Shown piece by piece: positions 1 through 7,392 of a stretch of DNA of 34,750 bases. Source of the DNA: Acidobacteriota bacterium (lineage in GTDB: Bacteria; Acidobacteriota; UBA4820; DSQY01); the NCBI GenBank assembly GCA_021787565.1, contig JAJYLT010000036.1, forward strand, positions 1 through 34,750, given 5' to 3'. Numbering within the stretch: the stretch's first letter is position 1; every line of letters begins with the position of its first letter. The notes beneath the pieces were generated by a model that was not told where the DNA came from, ran no database searches, and saw only the letters and a program-made list of their open reading frames with translations. The position numbers were made by a program, and so were the translations under genes.

Positions 1-127
1 CATCCCCCCTCACCGAAGCCGGAGAATTTCATCCCCTGCCTGTCCTCCACCCTCTTCTATGCCCAGCCCCATTGACAGGCCTTGTCTTGCACAGGGAATT
101 CGTCGATTGAAAAGGCCAAACACGAGC

Positions 128-149
128 AGGGGGCCCTTTCGGGCCCCCT
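128..149 (-). terminator. Hairpin terminator of the outer-membrane barrel gene
   Basis: A perfect GC-rich hairpin lies 27 nt past the stop codon of the barrel gene. Bases 129-136 pair with 141-148 (GGGGGCCC with GGGCCCCC) and an extra A-T pair closes the base. The loop is four bases. There is no uninterrupted U tract on the minus strand, only a T-containing stretch further on, so termination may be partial. A plus-strand reading has TTCTT after the stem and could serve an unseen rightward gene from the left. Confidence 0.55.
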
Positions 150-175
150 TCTTCAACCTGCAACTGGGCTCCGGT

Positions 176-730
176 TCAGAAGCGCACCGCGAGGCCGATC
201 CGGCCGTCCACGGTGTTGATCTTCTCAACATCGCTGAACCCCAGGTGGGTGTAAGTCGCCTGCAGGTTGATGCCCACGTTCCTGGTGAAGAAGTGACGGT
301 AGCCGACGCCCGCCTCTGCGGCCCACCTGGTCTCGCTGCCGAGACCAAGGCGGATTGGGGAGGGATAGGCATAGAGCGTATAGGAGAAGGAGTCCCGGCG
401 CGCGAATCCGGCGCCGACGAAACCGTAGACCTGATCGCTGTCCGTCAACGAAGTGGCGTACTCGGGCGCCAGCATGAAGGTCCAGATGTGATCCTTGACG
501 GAGGAGTCCTTCACCTTCCCTTCGAGGTAGCCCATGTCGAAGTTGAGCTTGAAGTTGTCCGTGAAGGCGTAGCCCAGCCGAGTGGAGGTGTTCCACCCGC
601 TGTCCATCCACTTGTTGCTGTTGTTGTAGCCGGCGTTGAGATCCCAGAACCAGGGATTGCTGGGAGCCTGGGCGAAGAAGGGAAGGGAACCGAAGGTCAG
701 GAAGGCGGCGATCAGAAGCACTTTCTTCAT
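176..730 (-). CDS. Small outer-membrane beta-barrel protein
   Basis: The product is a 184-residue protein with a clear signal peptide: the N-terminus is MKKVLLIAAF, followed by a hydrophobic run and an AQA-type cleavage site near residue 21. The mature part has alternating aromatic and polar residues, repeated Gly-aromatic pairs and a C-terminal Phe (IGLAVRF). That is the pattern of a small OmpA/OmpW-like barrel with about eight strands. Two adjacent ATGs are possible. The second (730) is preferred because AGGAGG then sits 6 nt upstream; from the first (733) the spacing would be only about 3 nt. The gene appears monocistronic, with a hairpin downstream and a terminator of the LysM gene upstream. 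No specific substrate or adhesin role can be assigned. Confidence 0.75.
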   Translation of the reverse strand: MKKVLLIAAFLTFGSLPFFAQAPSNPWFWDLNAGYNNSNKWMDSGWNTSTRLGYAFTDNFKLNFDMGYLEGKVKDSSVKDHIWTFMLAPEYATSLTDSDQVYGFVGAGFARRDSFSYTLYAYPSPIRLGLGSETRWAAEAGVGYRHFFTRNVGINLQATYTHLGFSDVEKINTVDGRIGLAVRF

Positions 731-870
731 CATGTTCCTCCTCGTTCGTGGTGGTACGACCCGTTGTTGGAAATCCTCCTATACCGACGGCATCGAGCAA
801 GCAAAAGTTGTACCAGCGGCACGAATGGGTGAAGTGGCCAGCTCCCCCCGCCGAATGCCACGGAGCCATG

Positions 871-906
871 AAAAGGAAGGGGGGCGGCGCGCGAGCGCCG
901 TCCCCC
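871..906 (-). terminator. Intrinsic terminator after the LysM gene
   Basis: The stem is 879-890 paired with 895-906, 12 bp with one G-T wobble, around a GCGA loop. On the minus strand it is followed by TTCCTTTT. It lies 29 nt beyond the stop codon at 935, so it ends the LysM transcript before the barrel gene, which must have its own promoter in the region 734-870. Confidence 0.75.
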
Positions 907-934
907 GGGTCCGTCTCGATGAAAGTTCTTCGAG

Positions 935-2389
935 CTACTCCATTTGCACCCTGTCCCCGAAGGTGATCGAGGAGTTGGAGGAGATGATCTTGACGCAGGC
1001 CGTGCGGCCCTCAGTCGTCAAAACGACACCTTCTCCCAGGTACATTCGGATGGCCTTGACCGCGCCGCTTTGGCTGTTGCGCAGCTTAGCCTCACGGGCG
1101 AGGAGGTCACTCTGACGCTCCTTTTCGGACCTGGTCTCCGTCTCCACGCCGGCTTCCGCCGTTCCGCCCTCGGCCATCGACTCTTCGTGGCCCCCGTACT
1201 TGCCCACCTTGGGCATCCGGTAGAGGTCCTTCGGGCCTACGTTGATCTTCTGCTGGCGGAAGAGGTCCCTGGTGGTATCCGTGAAGGTTCCGGTCTGCCC
1301 GGGGAAGCGGTAGAACCAGAGCTTGTCGCCGGGAAGGAGCCCCTCCCTGGAGCCCAGGTCGATGTAAACGATCTGGCTATCCCCCATGTTTTCGATCCGG
1401 TCCTTCGACCATACGACCCGGCCCTGGGGCTTGGTGCTGGGAGGCAGATCCAGCGGGATGGATGGGCTGCGCTTGATGTCCCAGGGGATGGGGATGACCT
1501 GCCAGGGGACCAGCACGTCACCGTATCGGATCTCGTCGCAGGACTGTGAAATCTCCGCGATGCTGGCGTGCGGCTGGACGGCGAGCACCTTGGCCTGGCC
1601 CACCCGGCGGACGTAGCGCCCGAGGTTCTTGCCGGTGATGGGGTGGCTGACGGTCTGACCCGGCTCGAGGATGGAGAAGAGCATGCCCGGTTGCATCCCC
1701 TCGTCCTTGCCCTCGTTTAGGTAGACGACGTCCCCCTGGGCGAGGGATTCGCGCTCCCGCTCCGGCGCAGAGAGAATGGTCAGGTGCGGTCTCCTGAAGT
1801 GTTTTGTGATGAAGCCCGAGCAGTAGACGTCGTCGGAGGAAACCGGAGGCATGGGGGCCTCCTGCTCCAACTCCAACCCTCCCACTTTGGCCTTCTCAGG
1901 CGGTTTCGGCGGGGGAGGTTCGGGTTCGAGAGGGACGTGCTCGCTCACGACCTGCGGCTTCTTGATGTAAAGAGGGTCGCCGGGGTAGATCCAGTGAGCA
2001 TCCTTGATGTAGGGGTTTTGGTCCCAGATCTGGGGCCACAGTTGCCAGGTTCCCAGCTGGGCCTGGGCGATCTTGGAGAGCGTATCGCCCGGCTGAATCG
2101 TGTACACCAGGACGCCCTCGGGCGGCTTCTCCGGAGGGGTATAGGGGGTCCAGTGGCCGTCCGCCTCCTTGACCAGGTGTTTCGGGGGAACCGGTGATCC
2201 CTTGTAGGTCTTGGCTTTCTGCAGCATCTCAGGAGAGACGGCAGGCGTCCCTGGCTGAGCGGCCGTTTTTTCGGTGGCTTTCTCGGGCGGCTGGGAGGGT
2301 TTCTCCTGCTGAGCGCCCGCGGTCACCCCCCACCCAAGTCCCAGCACGAAGGGTAGGATGAGCGTGAAATACGGCATCCGAATTCGCAT
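935..2389 (-). CDS. Secreted LysM-domain protein
   Basis: The product is 484 residues long. The start at 2389 is chosen because GGAG sits 7 nt upstream and it gives a good signal peptide (residues 1-26, cleavage after AGA). Translation from further upstream would run through the promoter. Residues 30-90 are a Pro/Glu/Lys-rich linker. Residues about 94-142 form a LysM domain (VYTIQPGDTLSKIA, then PGDPLYI), which binds peptidoglycan. The rest contains two beta-rich repeats with the pattern GDVVY(L/I)...G(M/L)xPG, seen near residues 245-265 and 355-385. This resembles the C-terminal modules of FlgT-like and other envelope proteins. A charged helix precedes the C-terminal strand-rich end. A periplasmic or cell-wall-anchored structural role is likely; the partner is unknown. 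Confidence 0.8.
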   Translation of the reverse strand: MRIRMPYFTLILPFVLGLGWGVTAGAQQEKPSQPPEKATEKTAAQPGTPAVSPEMLQKAKTYKGSPVPPKHLVKEADGHWTPYTPPEKPPEGVLVYTIQPGDTLSKIAQAQLGTWQLWPQIWDQNPYIKDAHWIYPGDPLYIKKPQVVSEHVPLEPEPPPPKPPEKAKVGGLELEQEAPMPPVSSDDVYCSGFITKHFRRPHLTILSAPERERESLAQGDVVYLNEGKDEGMQPGMLFSILEPGQTVSHPITGKNLGRYVRRVGQAKVLAVQPHASIAEISQSCDEIRYGDVLVPWQVIPIPWDIKRSPSIPLDLPPSTKPQGRVVWSKDRIENMGDSQIVYIDLGSREGLLPGDKLWFYRFPGQTGTFTDTTRDLFRQQKINVGPKDLYRMPKVGKYGGHEESMAEGGTAEAGVETETRSEKERQSDLLAREAKLRNSQSGAVKAIRMYLGEGVVLTTEGRTACVKIISSNSSITFGDRVQME

Positions 2390-2429
2390 CGCTATTCTCC
2401 CCTCACACACGAGACCCAATCTCCAATTA

Positions 2430-2458
2430 AGTGTATTGAACGAGTAGAAAAAAGTCAA
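2430..2458 (-). promoter_or_regulatory. Sigma-70-type promoter of the LysM gene
   Basis: The -35 is TTGACT (2453-2458), the -10 is TACACT (2430-2435) and the spacer is 17 bp. Transcription would begin near 2423, about 34 nt before the ATG at 2389. The surrounding DNA is strikingly A+T-rich compared with the coding regions. Confidence 0.75.
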
Positions 2459-2553
2459 GCGTTTGGTCTAAAACCCAATCTAATAGTTAAGGTTTTCCAT
2501 CCTCCCCGCGCGTGAGCCGGTTCCCCTGCTCTGCTGGATCGCCCTCCTCGTCA

Positions 2554-4353
2554 TCAGCGGTCTATCTCCTTGATTCTCTTGCGCATGGCGATGGCCCTTG
2601 GATCTCTCAGGCTGAGTGCCTGAGCCTTGTCCAGGTACGCCCGGCACCTCGCGAACAGCCCGTTGTTCAAGTAAAATTCTGCCAGATCCAGAAGGTACTC
2701 GATATCCCGGGGATCCAGCTCTATGGCCCGCTGGAATTCACGCTCGGCCATGTGCTTGGCGCGGCTGTTGGTGTTCTTCTCGTAGATCTTCGCCATCAGG
2801 TAGTGGGCCTGGGGCGAAAAACCGTCGTGGAAGAGCGCCAGCCTCAGGTGCTGGGAGGCATCGTGCCACTGCTCCTGGGCCATGCAGTCGATGGCCCGTC
2901 GCAGGCTGAGCTGGGCCTCCTGCTGGCGGTTCTCCGAGGTCCGCCTGAGCGCCGTGCCGGCCTGGGCCACCGGATTCGGGCCTCCCTCCGCCTCGGCGCT
3001 CTCCGCCTTTGCCTCAGCCTTGCGGTCTTCGATGTAGCGGTTCTGAAGGAGGAGAAGGGACTCCCCCATCTTGGCGGTCAGAAAAAAGAGTTCCTTCTGG
3101 TGCCTCTTGAACACTTCCGGATGCAGATTGGCCGGGCTGAGTCGCTCCTTCAGCGCCTCGTGCGCCTTCACCGCATCGGCCGGCGCACTGCCCGGGGGCA
3201 CACCGAGGACCTTGTATGGGCTGATCCCGGGGACTCTGAACGCCTGGACCAGGTTCTGGATGGCCTCCGACTGCCGCTGGATCAGGGCGGTCTCCTCATC
3301 AAGGCGGACGGCCAGGCCGGACAGCCGGAACGGCGGCTCCACGGCTGGCTCGCTGGCAAGGAGGCCGAGCAGGAGGAGCAGGTACACCCCGCCCAGGAGC
3401 TGCCTCCCAGGCAGAATTCCCGTCTGGAGCAGATCGGACACCGCCACCGGCTGCTGGCACTGCTGCAACAGGTAGCCGTGATGGGGCTGGATGGGCAGAT
3501 CTTCGGGAAGCACCTCCTCCACCCTGCTGACCTTGACGCCCGGCCGCTTGAGCACGGCCAGCCCCTCCTCCGGGATCTGGTCGACCAGCTGCACCAGGAG
3601 GGCGGGGATCTCGATCGGCAGGAGTCCCTCCGGGATGACCACCGGCTCCGACCGGCAGCGCATGGGAGCATGCAAGGGCAGGGACGCGAGCAAGGAGAGG
3701 GTGGCCTGTTGTTTGATGGGCGCCAAGGGGACCGACCGAGCCAGCCCCTCCTCCAGCTCCGCCAGATAGAGCTGTAGGTCCTCCCCCTGTTCGCCGCACT
3801 CCATGCCGGCGCCCAGGAGGCCCGACCGGTAGCGCTCCCAGTAGAGTGGATGGACCAGCGTCCAGAGCCTTCCCTCACCGAACAGGAGGTGCAGTTCACC
3901 GTCCTGCGTTTGAACGGCGACCCTCCGGTGCGTGAAATCCACGAAGCCCTCACCCAACGCCTCGATCAGGCTCACGCGCGCCGGGCCCACTGCCGCCATG
4001 AGGCGGGCCAGGGCCCGCCGGCACGAGGACTCGTCCAGGGGCCGCGGCAGGAGGACGGCCACCCCCGCGTCCCGAACGCGGGACTCCAACTCTTCCCCCA
4101 CTCCGGCGGCCGCCACGATGGCCACGGGGGGAAGATCGGGGAAGTGGCCCCTGGCCGTCCTCACGAAGGACAGCCCGTCCCACTGGCCGGCCAGCGTCAT
4201 GTCGGCCACGATGGCCGTCGGCCTGCAGTCGGCCAGGAACTCCATGGCCTGTGCCACCGTACCCCTCTCCTGGAGGTCCCAGGCCCTGGGAAGGGCCACC
4301 CGGAGGACCTTGAGGAGGTCCGAATCGCGCGTGAGAACGAAAAGCGTGTTCAT
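2554..4353 (-). CDS. Receiver / J-like / TPR protein coupled to RuBisCO
   Basis: The product is 599 residues. Residues 1-122 look like a response-regulator receiver. D10 and D12 sit in the acidic pocket and D51 (VADMT) is the likely phosphoacceptor, but the conserved Lys of the last strand is Arg104 (LLPRPLD), so phosphorylation may be impaired. A middle region (about 125-370) resembles the DUF4388-like segments of Acidobacteria/Myxococcota regulators. Near residue 380, SPYKVLGVPPGS begins a J-domain-like fold lacking the HPD motif. The C-terminus (about 460-599) carries TPR repeats. The ATG overlaps the RuBisCO stop codon in an ATGA arrangement, which indicates translational coupling. There is no output DNA-binding domain, so a scaffold or regulatory interaction is more likely than transcription control. 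The link to RuBisCO is inferred from position only. Confidence 0.7.
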   Translation of the reverse strand: MNTLFVLTRDSDLLKVLRVALPRAWDLQERGTVAQAMEFLADCRPTAIVADMTLAGQWDGLSFVRTARGHFPDLPPVAIVAAAGVGEELESRVRDAGVAVLLPRPLDESSCRRALARLMAAVGPARVSLIEALGEGFVDFTHRRVAVQTQDGELHLLFGEGRLWTLVHPLYWERYRSGLLGAGMECGEQGEDLQLYLAELEEGLARSVPLAPIKQQATLSLLASLPLHAPMRCRSEPVVIPEGLLPIEIPALLVQLVDQIPEEGLAVLKRPGVKVSRVEEVLPEDLPIQPHHGYLLQQCQQPVAVSDLLQTGILPGRQLLGGVYLLLLLGLLASEPAVEPPFRLSGLAVRLDEETALIQRQSEAIQNLVQAFRVPGISPYKVLGVPPGSAPADAVKAHEALKERLSPANLHPEVFKRHQKELFFLTAKMGESLLLLQNRYIEDRKAEAKAESAEAEGGPNPVAQAGTALRRTSENRQQEAQLSLRRAIDCMAQEQWHDASQHLRLALFHDGFSPQAHYLMAKIYEKNTNSRAKHMAEREFQRAIELDPRDIEYLLDLAEFYLNNGLFARCRAYLDKAQALSLRDPRAIAMRKRIKEIDR

Positions 4354-5627
4354 CCTTGTGCTTTCCAGAAGGCAAGGGCCGTCCGGAGCTCGGGGGCCGA
4401 CGAGGAGGCGCGTTCGAGGGTCAGTCCGGCGAGAACCGCCTCCACGGCCTGGCGGACGGCCTTCGTCCCCGCCGCGCTCCCGCCGGGATGGCCGTGGATA
4501 CCGCCGCCGAACTGGAGGATCACCTCCGGCCCGAACAGGGACATCAGATCCGGAACGTGCCCTGGGTGCAGGCCGCCCGAGGCGATGGGCATGGCGGGCA
4601 GGACGCCGCGCCAGTCCTGCCCGTCGGCCATCGTCCCATCCTCGGAGGGCCAGGCCCTCAGGGCCCGCGCCGAGCGCAGCACCGCCTCCCGGCTGCCCTC
4701 CATTTTTCCCACCGCCGTTCCCACGTGAAGCTGGTCGATACCTACGAGGCGCGCCGAGCGCGCGATCACCTCCATGGCGATCCCGTGCTCGGGTACGCGC
4801 GTGAAGGCCGCGTGCATGGCCCTGTGCCCGTGAAGGATCAATCCCATGCCGGCCCCGCGGAGGCTCTGGACCCCCGACCAGCCGGCCGTCACCAGGTCGA
4901 CCATGGCGAAGCGGCCGCCGAGGTGGGCCACGAGCCCCGTCCTCCTCAGCATGACCTCCGTGGGGGCGGTGACGTTGGGGATGTAGCCCTTCGCGTTACC
5001 GGTGGCGTCTTCCGCCCGCTTGGCCGCATCGAGGCAGGCCCGGAGCCGCTCCTCGAAGGGACAGAAGCTCTGGGAGGTGAGGTTCTCGTCGTCCTTGACC
5101 ACGTCGCAGCCCGCCGACATGGCCTCGTAGACCACCTGGGCTTGGGCCTTGGGATCCAAGCCGATCTTCGGCTTCACGATGGTGCCGACGAGGGGGCGGC
5201 CGGTGACGCCCAGGACTTCCCGGATACCCTGGATGCCCCTGGCTGGGCCTTGAAAGGAGGCGGCCACGGTTTTCGGGAAGCGCACGGCCTCGAGGCGCAG
5301 CCTCCGTACCTCCTTTATTCCAAAGATGTTGCCCGCCACCGACGAGAAGACCTGGGCCATGTTGCCGCCCTCGAAGAGCACGGCTCCGTAAGCGATGACC
5401 ACACCCCGATCGTCCGCGGCGAGGACGCGCGCCCTCAGCCTCTCCCGCAGCTCTGGAGTGAGGGCCGCCACGTCGGTCCAGGTGCCGATGGAGGACTCGG
5501 CGGCCAGGGCATTGGCGGCCCTTTCCAGGGAGGTGCCCACCTCCGGCTCCACGCGGAACCGGCAGATCAGGTCGTCCTCCAGCGGCTCGCCGCCCAGCTC
5601 CAGGTAGGGAAGCGCTTCCCCGGCCAT
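4350..5627 (-). CDS. RuBisCO large subunit, form III type
   Basis: The product is 425 residues and closely resembles archaeal form III RuBisCO, which carboxylates ribulose-1,5-bisphosphate to two 3-phosphoglycerates. The active-site set is present. AESSIGTWT is at 43-51 and AGNIFG at 98-103. VKPKIG carries K152 and K154. K178 is the carbamylated Lys in KDDEN, with D180 and E181 as Mg ligands. HGHRAMHAAFTR spans 266-277, with H268 and R269. H301 and K308 (VGKMEG) follow, then S350-GG and GGGIHGHP. Thr after ESS is replaced by Ile. No small-subunit gene or phosphoribulokinase is in the window, so the substrate presumably comes from nucleotides. The start has GGAGGA 5 nt upstream and follows the isomerase stop by 10 nt. 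Form III is assigned from motif similarity; a tree would be needed to fix the clade. Confidence 0.92.
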   Translation of the reverse strand: MAGEALPYLELGGEPLEDDLICRFRVEPEVGTSLERAANALAAESSIGTWTDVAALTPELRERLRARVLAADDRGVVIAYGAVLFEGGNMAQVFSSVAGNIFGIKEVRRLRLEAVRFPKTVAASFQGPARGIQGIREVLGVTGRPLVGTIVKPKIGLDPKAQAQVVYEAMSAGCDVVKDDENLTSQSFCPFEERLRACLDAAKRAEDATGNAKGYIPNVTAPTEVMLRRTGLVAHLGGRFAMVDLVTAGWSGVQSLRGAGMGLILHGHRAMHAAFTRVPEHGIAMEVIARSARLVGIDQLHVGTAVGKMEGSREAVLRSARALRAWPSEDGTMADGQDWRGVLPAMPIASGGLHPGHVPDLMSLFGPEVILQFGGGIHGHPGGSAAGTKAVRQAVEAVLAGLTLERASSSAPELRTALAFWKAQG

Positions 5628-5637
5628 CGCCGTCCTC

Positions 5638-6282
5638 CTACAAACGCCCTCGCGCGGGGGGCGCGGGCGGGCAGAGGGTCAGGACATCCTTCACGAGCCC
5701 CCTTTCGGTAATGAAGGCCGTCACGTACTTGAGGTGCACCTTGTCGAAGGCCGGGTTCAGGACCAGGACCCCGGCCGGCGCGTCGGGCCAAACCTCCGCC
5801 GGGTCCCGCTGCTCCACGGCCTCGTCGATGTGGTCCCGCACCACCTTGAGCGTGAGGGTGGCGCAGTAGGTGGGCACGTCGTACCGGCTCGCCACCACGC
5901 AGAAGATGCCCGTGCCCACCTTGTTGATGAGGTATCCCGATGGAAGCACGGCGTCGGCGCCGAAGAGGAACAGGTCCGCTCCGACGCGGGCCAGGGCCTC
6001 CTCGTCCCGGCGGACTTGCTCCAGCAACGCTCCGGCCCGCTCCCCCGGCTCCCCTGAGACATCCTCCTCTTCCACACTAGACAGGAAGAGCTCGAGGAGA
6101 TTTCTCAGCATGGGCTCGTTGGGGCGGGCCCCGGCGAGCAGTTCGGCCAGGGCGCGGCGGTCCGCGCGAGGCTCCACCGCCAGCTCCCCCGCCAGGGCCT
6201 CGACCGCCGCCTTGGCGATGGCGTTGGCGCCCTGGATCTCCAGGCTCCGAATGCGCGCGGCGGTAGTCTCCACGAGCCCCAC
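5638..6282 (-). CDS. Ribose-1,5-bisphosphate isomerase-like protein, internally shortened
   Basis: The 214-residue product belongs to the eIF2B/aIF2B family. The N-terminal helical part fits R15P isomerase (EIQGANAIAKAAVEAL at 15-30, RPNEPMLRNLL at 53-63). The C-terminal Rossmann part fits as well (FGADAVL at 107-113, INKVGT at 119-124, NPAFD at 176-180, ITERG at 191-195). Known family members are about 320 residues. The block that carries the catalytic Cys (the MTHCHS-type motif) is absent, because A98-R-V100 runs directly into G101-AD. The reading frame is intact, so this is a clean in-frame loss of roughly 80 residues. The start is GTG with GGGAGG about 8 nt upstream, 12 nt after the AMP-phosphorylase stop. 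It could be inactive, have a different activity, or be an assembly artefact. Confidence 0.75.
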   Translation of the reverse strand: MGLVETTAARIRSLEIQGANAIAKAAVEALAGELAVEPRADRRALAELLAGARPNEPMLRNLLELFLSSVEEEDVSGEPGERAGALLEQVRRDEEALARVGADLFLFGADAVLPSGYLINKVGTGIFCVVASRYDVPTYCATLTLKVVRDHIDEAVEQRDPAEVWPDAPAGVLVLNPAFDKVHLKYVTAFITERGLVKDVLTLCPPAPPARGRL

Positions 6283-6294
6283 GGGCGGTCCTCC

Positions 6295-7206
6295 CTACTG
6301 GATGACGATCATTTCCGGGTGCCGCTGCCAGTAATCCCATGCGAAGTGGGTGGATCCGGCGGCCTTCTTCTTGGAGAGGATGGAGGCGATCATCTGCCCC
6401 GGCGCGTCCATGTTCAGGGGACGCTCCACTCCGATAATGATGTCGTCGGCCGGGGAGAGGGCGAAGGAGCCGCCCCACGCGAGGCAGCCGTTCTCCCGTT
6501 CCACGATGGCCTTCAGGCGCTCCAGGCTCAGGGAGACCTCAGCCAGGGCCTCCATGGTATCCGCCGTGCCGGAGGGCGAGGTGATGGCCCTGGAGGAGGT
6601 TTTGGGAATCGTGAGCCCGTAGGCGGCCACGATGGGCACCACCACCATGGTCGTCCGGTTGCCCGGGACGCCGCCGATGCAGTGCTTGTCCACCACCATG
6701 TCGCGGCCCCACGCCAAGCTCTCTCCGGTGCCGGCCATGGCCTCGGCGAGGTAGACGATCTCGTCCCGATCCATGGCCCCCTGCGCGGTGGAGACCACGA
6801 AGGCCGTCAGCTCGACCTTGGAGTAGCGGTTCGAGACGATGTCCTGGACGATGTACCGGTAATCCTCCCGCCCGAGCACCTCCCCGCGGATCTTCTTGCG
6901 GATGAGCTCCACCGAGCGGACGGGGTCGGGATGGCGCACGTTCACCTCCGTGCCCTCGGGGAGGCCGAGCTTCTGGTAGGCGTACTCGCACAGGCCGATC
7001 TGGTCGGAGTCCAGGAAGGGCTCGTCCACCACGTCCAGGACCCCCACGATGCCGCGGCCGTTCGCCATGACCTCCACCTTCGAGAGGGCGCCGAACCCTT
7101 GCGCGCGGCAGAGGTCGCAGTCCCTCCGCAAGTAGAGGATGTATTCGCGGTACGTGTCGATCTTCAGCCTCTTGATGCGCAACTTCGTTTCCCCTGGTCC
7201 CGGCAT
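6295..7206 (-). CDS. deoA: AMP phosphorylase-like protein lacking the C-terminal domain
   Basis: The product resembles archaeal AMP phosphorylase, which releases adenine and forms ribose-1,5-bisphosphate. It carries the N-terminal archaeal-type extension (LRIKRLKIDTYREY), the helical domain (REDYRYIVQDIVSNRYSKVE), the phosphate-binding loop DKHCIGGVPGNRTT and the TSSRAITSPSGTADTMEAL block. Archaeal enzymes are about 500 residues. This one stops about 300 residues in, right after SKKKAAGSTH, and ends with a short unrelated tail (FAWDYWQRHPEMIVIQ). The next gene starts 12 nt later, so there is no room for the missing domain. Start choices are ATG 7206, which has no clear ribosome site, or TTG 7182, which has AGGGG 8 nt upstream; the TTG is quite plausible. 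The gene symbol is for the family; activity is unproven. Confidence 0.75.
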   Translation of the reverse strand: MPGPGETKLRIKRLKIDTYREYILYLRRDCDLCRAQGFGALSKVEVMANGRGIVGVLDVVDEPFLDSDQIGLCEYAYQKLGLPEGTEVNVRHPDPVRSVELIRKKIRGEVLGREDYRYIVQDIVSNRYSKVELTAFVVSTAQGAMDRDEIVYLAEAMAGTGESLAWGRDMVVDKHCIGGVPGNRTTMVVVPIVAAYGLTIPKTSSRAITSPSGTADTMEALAEVSLSLERLKAIVERENGCLAWGGSFALSPADDIIIGVERPLNMDAPGQMIASILSKKKAAGSTHFAWDYWQRHPEMIVIQ

Positions 7207-7228
7207 GCCTGCAATAGAATGCCCTTCC

Positions 7229-7234
7229 ATTATA
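7229..7234 (-). promoter_or_regulatory. Candidate -10 element (TATAAT) of the AMP/RuBisCO operon
   Basis: A perfect TATAAT stands alone in very G+C-rich DNA upstream of the AMP-phosphorylase gene. No good -35 is visible 16-18 nt upstream, so the promoter may need an activator. Transcription from about 7222 would leave a leader of about 16 nt to ATG 7206 or about 40 nt to TTG 7182; the second is the more usual length. Confidence 0.45.
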
Positions 7235-7323
7235 CACAAGCCGCCCCGCCCGTGCGGCTGGCTCCGGTTGGAAATCGTACGGCACGAGACGATCACCCCC
7301 TCGCCCGATGGTCCAAACCCCTC

Positions 7324-7391
7324 ATCGCCTAATCGCCTAATCGCTTAATCGCTCAATCGCTCAATCGCCTAATCGCTAAGTCGCCTCTCGC
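7324..7391. repeat. Tandem 8-bp repeat array (ATCGCCTA)
   Basis: Seven near-perfect copies of ATCGCYYA run from 7324 to 7379, followed by one or two decayed copies reaching the RNase R stop codon at 7393-7395. A short related piece in reverse orientation lies at about 17984-18003. No coding frame is preserved. Confidence 0.9.
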
Positions 7392-7392
7392 C

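Noticed and set aside
6077-6478. Possible frameshifted C-terminal domain of AMP phosphorylase
   Set aside because: The alternative frame at the end of the gene gives only a Gly/Arg-rich sequence without family motifs, and the next gene starts 12 nt later. The domain is absent, not frameshifted.
7324-7391. CRISPR-like array
   Set aside because: Units are only 8 bp and contiguous, with no spacers and no cas genes nearby.
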